Shown: positions 6,940 to 9,206 of the stretch, piece after piece
How positions within the stretch are numbered: position 1 is the stretch's first letter
How the letters are laid out: every line of letters starts with the position of its first letter
DNA from: Pseudomonadota bacterium
Lineage (GTDB): Bacteria > Pseudomonadota > Gammaproteobacteria > Xanthomonadales > Xanthomonadaceae
NCBI GenBank assembly: GCA_023399815.1
Contig: JAEWOJ010000114.1
Coordinates: 1-9,206, forward strand
DNA length: 9,206 bases
Reading direction: 5' to 3'
Made by a program: the position numbers and the translations under genes
Notes under the pieces: generated by a model
What the model was told of the DNA's origin: nothing
Seen by the model: only the letters and a program-made list of their open reading frames with translations
Databases searched by the model: none

Positions 6940-8340
6940 TCACAGCACTTCGGAAGCGTAGTCGGCCAGCCGCGAGCGCTCGCCGCGGCGCAGGGTGATG
7001 TGCGCGCTGTGCGGCCAGTTCTTGAAGCGGTCCACGGCGTAGGTCAGGCCCGAGGTGGTCTCGGTCAGGTAGGGCGTGTCGATCTGCTCGACGTTGCCCA
7101 GGCAGACGATCTTGGTGCCGGGACCAGCGCGGGTGATCAGCGTCTTCATCTGCTTCGGGGTGAGGTTCTGCGCCTCGTCCAGGATCAGGTAGCGCGACAG
7201 GAAGGTGCGGCCGCGCATGAAGTTCAGCGAGCGGATCTTGATGCGGCTGGCGAGCAGGTCGTTGGTGGCCGCGCGGCCCCAGGCGCCGCCTTCCTGGTTG
7301 TGGGTGAGCACTTCCAGGTTGTCGGTCAGCGCGCCCATCCACGGCGTCATCTTTTCCTCTTCCGTGCCGGGCAGGAAGCCGATGTCCTCGCCGACGCTGA
7401 CCGTGGCGCGGGTCATGATGATCTCGCGGTAGCGCTGCTGGTCCATGGTCTGCGCCAGGCCGGCGGCCAGCGCCAGCAGGGTCTTGCCGGTGCCGGCGGT
7501 GCCGAGCAGGGTGACGAAGTCGATTTCCGGATCCATCAGCGCGTTGAGCGCGAAGTTCTGCTCGCGGTTGCGCGCGGTGATGCCCCACACCGCATGCGCG
7601 CCGTGGCGGAAGTCGTCCACCAGGGTGAGGGTGACGCGTCCGTCGGCCTCCACCCGGGCGACCTTGAGCTCGACCTCGTCCTCGCCGGGCAGGTAGACGT
7701 ACTGGTTGGGGAACCACGTCTCGTCGTCGGTGGCGCGGACCTCGTAGCTGGTGCGGCCCTTGTCGCTCCAGCTGCGCAGGTCGCCGGCGTGCTTCTTCCA
7801 GAAATCCTCGGGCAGGGCCGTGGCGCCGGTGTAGAGCAGGCTGAAATCGTCCAGCGCGCGGTCGTTCTCGTAGTCCTCCGAGTCGATGCCGGCAATGGCC
7901 GCCTTGATCCGCAGGTTGATGTCCTTGGAGACGAACACCACCGGCACGTCCGGGGTTTGCTCCTTCAGCGCGAGGATCGCGCCGAGGATCGCGTTGTCCG
8001 GGATCACCGCGCCGAAGCTCTTGCCGGCCTCGAAATGGCTGGTCTGGAAATACAGGTGGCCGGCGCTGCGCGCGCCGCGCAGCTGCAGTCCCTGTGGCAG
8101 CACCAGCGGGACGCCCTTGGCGATGCCGCCGATGCCGGAAGCCTCGATCAGCTCGTTGAGGAAGCGGCTGACCTGGCGGGCGTTGCGGCTGGCCTCGGAG
8201 GTACCCTTCTTGCCGTTGTCCAGCTCCTCGATCACCTGCATCGGCAGGTAGACGTCGTGTTCCTCGAACTTGAACAGCGCGGTCGGATCGTGCATCAGCA
8301 CGTTGGTATCCAGCACGTAGATGCGCTTGCCTCGGGTCAT
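6940..8340 (-). CDS. PIN-domain/PhoH-family ATPase (YlaK/PhoH2 type)
   Basis: The 466-residue cytosolic protein fuses an N-terminal PIN nuclease domain to a C-terminal PhoH P-loop ATPase. PIN motifs are YVLDTNVLMHD (8-18) with Asp11, VIEELDNGKKG (36-46) with Glu38/39, PDNAILGA (114-121) with Asp115, and VVFVSKDINLR (134-144) with Asp140, so the metal-binding acidic set looks intact. PhoH motifs are the Walker A GTAGTGKT (280-287) and Walker B LILDEAQN (385-392) with Asp388-Glu389, then IVCLGNVEQID as sensor strand. Mycobacterial PhoH2, of the same architecture, is reported to be an RNA helicase and RNase, so RNA unwinding and cleavage is the likely role. An upstream in-frame ATG at 8413-8415 is less likely: the ATG at 8338-8340 has AGGA (8348-8351) seven bases upstream and gives the usual N-terminus. 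It is 81 bases after bcp and 29 before the zinc-ribbon gene. No antitoxin-like partner is seen upstream. Confidence 0.95.
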   Translation of the reverse strand: MTRGKRIYVLDTNVLMHDPTALFKFEEHDVYLPMQVIEELDNGKKGTSEASRNARQVSRFLNELIEASGIGGIAKGVPLVLPQGLQLRGARSAGHLYFQTSHFEAGKSFGAVIPDNAILGAILALKEQTPDVPVVFVSKDINLRIKAAIAGIDSEDYENDRALDDFSLLYTGATALPEDFWKKHAGDLRSWSDKGRTSYEVRATDDETWFPNQYVYLPGEDEVELKVARVEADGRVTLTLVDDFRHGAHAVWGITARNREQNFALNALMDPEIDFVTLLGTAGTGKTLLALAAGLAQTMDQQRYREIIMTRATVSVGEDIGFLPGTEEEKMTPWMGALTDNLEVLTHNQEGGAWGRAATNDLLASRIKIRSLNFMRGRTFLSRYLILDEAQNLTPKQMKTLITRAGPGTKIVCLGNVEQIDTPYLTETTSGLTYAVDRFKNWPHSAHITLRRGERSRLADYASEVL

Positions 8341-8421
8341 CGTCGTTTCCTGGTCACGGGCAGGGAAAAACCGCCACGACCTGCGGGGCAGGGGCGCGGC
8401 GGGCAGGGTAGGCAACGGGGC

Positions 8422-8901
8422 TCACTTGGACTGGGCGGCCTTCAGCGCGTCGAGCACGGCGTCGGCATGGCCGGCGACCTTGACCTTGCGCCATTCCCGC
8501 ACCAGCGTGCCGTCGGGCGCGATCAGGAAGGTGCTGCGCTCGATGCCGCGCACCTGCTTGCCGTACATGTTCTTCATCCGGATCACGTCGAAGGCGCTGC
8601 ACAGCGCTTCGTCGGCGTCGCTGATCAGGGGGAACCCGAAGCCCTGCTTGGCGCAGAAGTTGTCGTGCGACTTCACCGAGTCGCGCGAGACGCCGAACAC
8701 CCTGGCGCCGGCGCGCTTGAACTTCGGCAGCAGGGCGTTGAAGTCGATGCCCTCGGTGGTGCAGCCGGGGGTGCTGTCCTTCGGGTAGAAGTACAGCACC
8801 AGCCAGTGGCCGGCCTGCGCGGCGAGGGTGGTGGTGTCGCCGCCGGACAGCGCCAGCGGCAGGTCGAGGGTGGTGCGGTCCAGGGTGTCGCCGATGTTCA
8901 T
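8422..8901 (-). CDS. bcp: Thioredoxin-dependent peroxiredoxin, BCP/PrxQ family
   Basis: PrxQ/BCP enzymes reduce H2O2 and organic hydroperoxides in the cytosol and are recycled by thioredoxin. The 159 residues are family length. YFYPKDSTPGCTTEG (37-51) holds the peroxidatic Cys47 within the PxxxTxxC signature (Pro40, Thr44, Cys47). The resolving cysteine found five residues later in E. coli BCP is replaced by Ile52. Cys83, in HDNFCAKQGF (79-88), is the probable resolving residue, as reported for PrxQ of Xylella (Cys47/Cys83). The catalytic Arg is probably Arg122 in GIERSTFLIAPDGT (119-132). A third cysteine is at 101. The start ATG at 8899-8901 has AAAGGA (8906-8911) four bases upstream. It lies 81 bases downstream of the gcvR-like gene, a neighbourhood I recall from Pseudomonas, and 81 upstream of phoH. 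An own promoter is possible but none is clear. Confidence 0.97.
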   Translation of the reverse strand: MNIGDTLDRTTLDLPLALSGGDTTTLAAQAGHWLVLYFYPKDSTPGCTTEGIDFNALLPKFKRAGARVFGVSRDSVKSHDNFCAKQGFGFPLISDADEALCSAFDVIRMKNMYGKQVRGIERSTFLIAPDGTLVREWRKVKVAGHADAVLDALKAAQSK

Positions 8902-8982
8902 CAGATCCTTTCCGGAGCCTGGGGTACTTCGCGCAGCTGCATGAAACGGTGCGTGCCCGTGACGGGCGCGCGAACAATCAAG

Positions 8983-9206
8983 TCAGAACTTCATCGGATC
9001 CATGATCGCGTCCAGGTTGAGGTGGTCGCAGAACTCGAGGAAATCGTCGCGCAGGGCGGCGATGTGCATGTTGGCCGGCACGCCGATGGTGATCTGCGCC
9101 GAGAACATCTCCGCGCCGGTCTGCATGGCCTGGTAACGGGTGCTCTGCAGGTTCTCGATGGTGATGCCCTGGCGGTCGAAGAAATCGGCCAGCTGGAACA
9201 GGATGC
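8983..9206 (-). CDS. gcvR: GcvR-like ACT-domain protein, C-terminal part (5' end outside window)
   Basis: Minus-strand translation from the window edge gives 73 residues ending in a TGA at 8983-8985: ILFQLADFFDRQGITIENLQ at the start, then STRYQAMQTGAEMFSAQITI, then GVPANMHIAALRDDFLEFCDHLNLDAIMDPMKF in two pieces. This is the second ACT domain of the GcvR-like family: a helix, the GITIENLQS strand turn, an amphipathic beta strand, PAN, then a final helix and NLD strand. In E. coli GcvR binds GcvA and prevents activation of the glycine cleavage operon when glycine is low; in other proteobacteria the role of the homologue is less certain. The gene is followed by bcp after 81 bases, as in pseudomonads where the order with dapA is common. 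The N-terminal ACT domain is outside the window, so a different tandem-ACT protein cannot be fully excluded. Confidence 0.85.
   Translation of the reverse strand, partial: ILFQLADFFDRQGITIENLQSTRYQAMQTGAEMFSAQITIGVPANMHIAALRDDFLEFCDHLNLDAIMDPMKF

Noticed and set aside
4646..6961. A 771-codon open frame on the plus strand across thiD, yoaK, the lipoprotein and zinc-ribbon genes
   Set aside because: It spans four better-supported minus-strand genes, has antisense-type composition (Gly, Gln, His, Arg, Ala) and no recognisable domain.
8363..8385. Possible terminator between bcp and phoH (CCGC...GCGG then five T on the minus strand)
   Set aside because: The stem is only 4 bp with a long loop, too weak to call; the T run may just be part of the phoH leader.
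8341..8415. ATG at 8413-8415 as the phoH start
   Set aside because: The added 25 residues are Pro/Arg-rich, and the ATG at 8338-8340 has a good Shine-Dalgarno and gives the normal PIN-domain beginning.
8902..8982. Hairpin around GCCCG-TCA-CGGGC after the gcvR-like gene as a terminator
   Set aside because: The perfect part is 5 bp, then a mismatch, and the following sequence has only three T residues. No promoter pair for bcp was found in this gap either.

Overview
The window reads as ordinary chromosome of a high-G+C gammaproteobacterium, most likely Xanthomonadaceae/Lysobacteraceae (Lysobacter, Luteimonas, Stenotrophomonas or a relative). The evidence is third codon positions that are nearly all G or C, a GyrA with Gln rather than Ser at position 83 (a trait I recall from Stenotrophomonas/Xanthomonas), and a PrxQ peroxiredoxin whose cysteines sit at 47 and 83, as in the Xylella/Xanthomonas enzymes. 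The genus cannot be fixed from the sequence alone.

Layout. Two genes read rightward: the 3' end of mtnA (methionine salvage), then gyrA (DNA gyrase A subunit), which has its own extended -10 promoter and a strong intrinsic terminator. Everything else reads leftward and converges on gyrA. In transcription order (right to left) this is: the 3' end of a gcvR-like ACT-domain gene, bcp/prxQ (peroxiredoxin), a PIN-PhoH ATPase gene, a 75-residue zinc-ribbon protein, a small lipoprotein, a YoaK/DUF1275 membrane protein, thiD (HMP/HMP-P kinase), an alpha/beta hydrolase, and two tandem tRNA-Arg(ACG) genes. The tRNA genes have their own sigma70-type promoter and end in a strong terminator facing the gyrA terminator. 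The 167 bases between the two terminators hold no gene I can support.

How the genes relate. The leftward genes are tightly packed: gaps of 24 to 33 bases from phoH to thiD, a 4-base ATGA overlap between thiD and the hydrolase, and 81-base gaps on either side of bcp. This suggests one or two polycistronic transcripts, but the functions are mixed (redox defence, RNA metabolism, thiamine precursor phosphorylation, unknown envelope proteins), so I see no single pathway.

I found no mobile element, CRISPR array, phage gene or clear sign of transfer, and no convincing new system. The points most worth a second look are the acidic insertion in the GyrA C-terminal domain, Gln83 in its quinolone pocket, the two tRNA-Arg copies that differ only at the discriminator base, the inverted repeat in the tRNA promoter, and the unassigned small genes between phoH and thiD.
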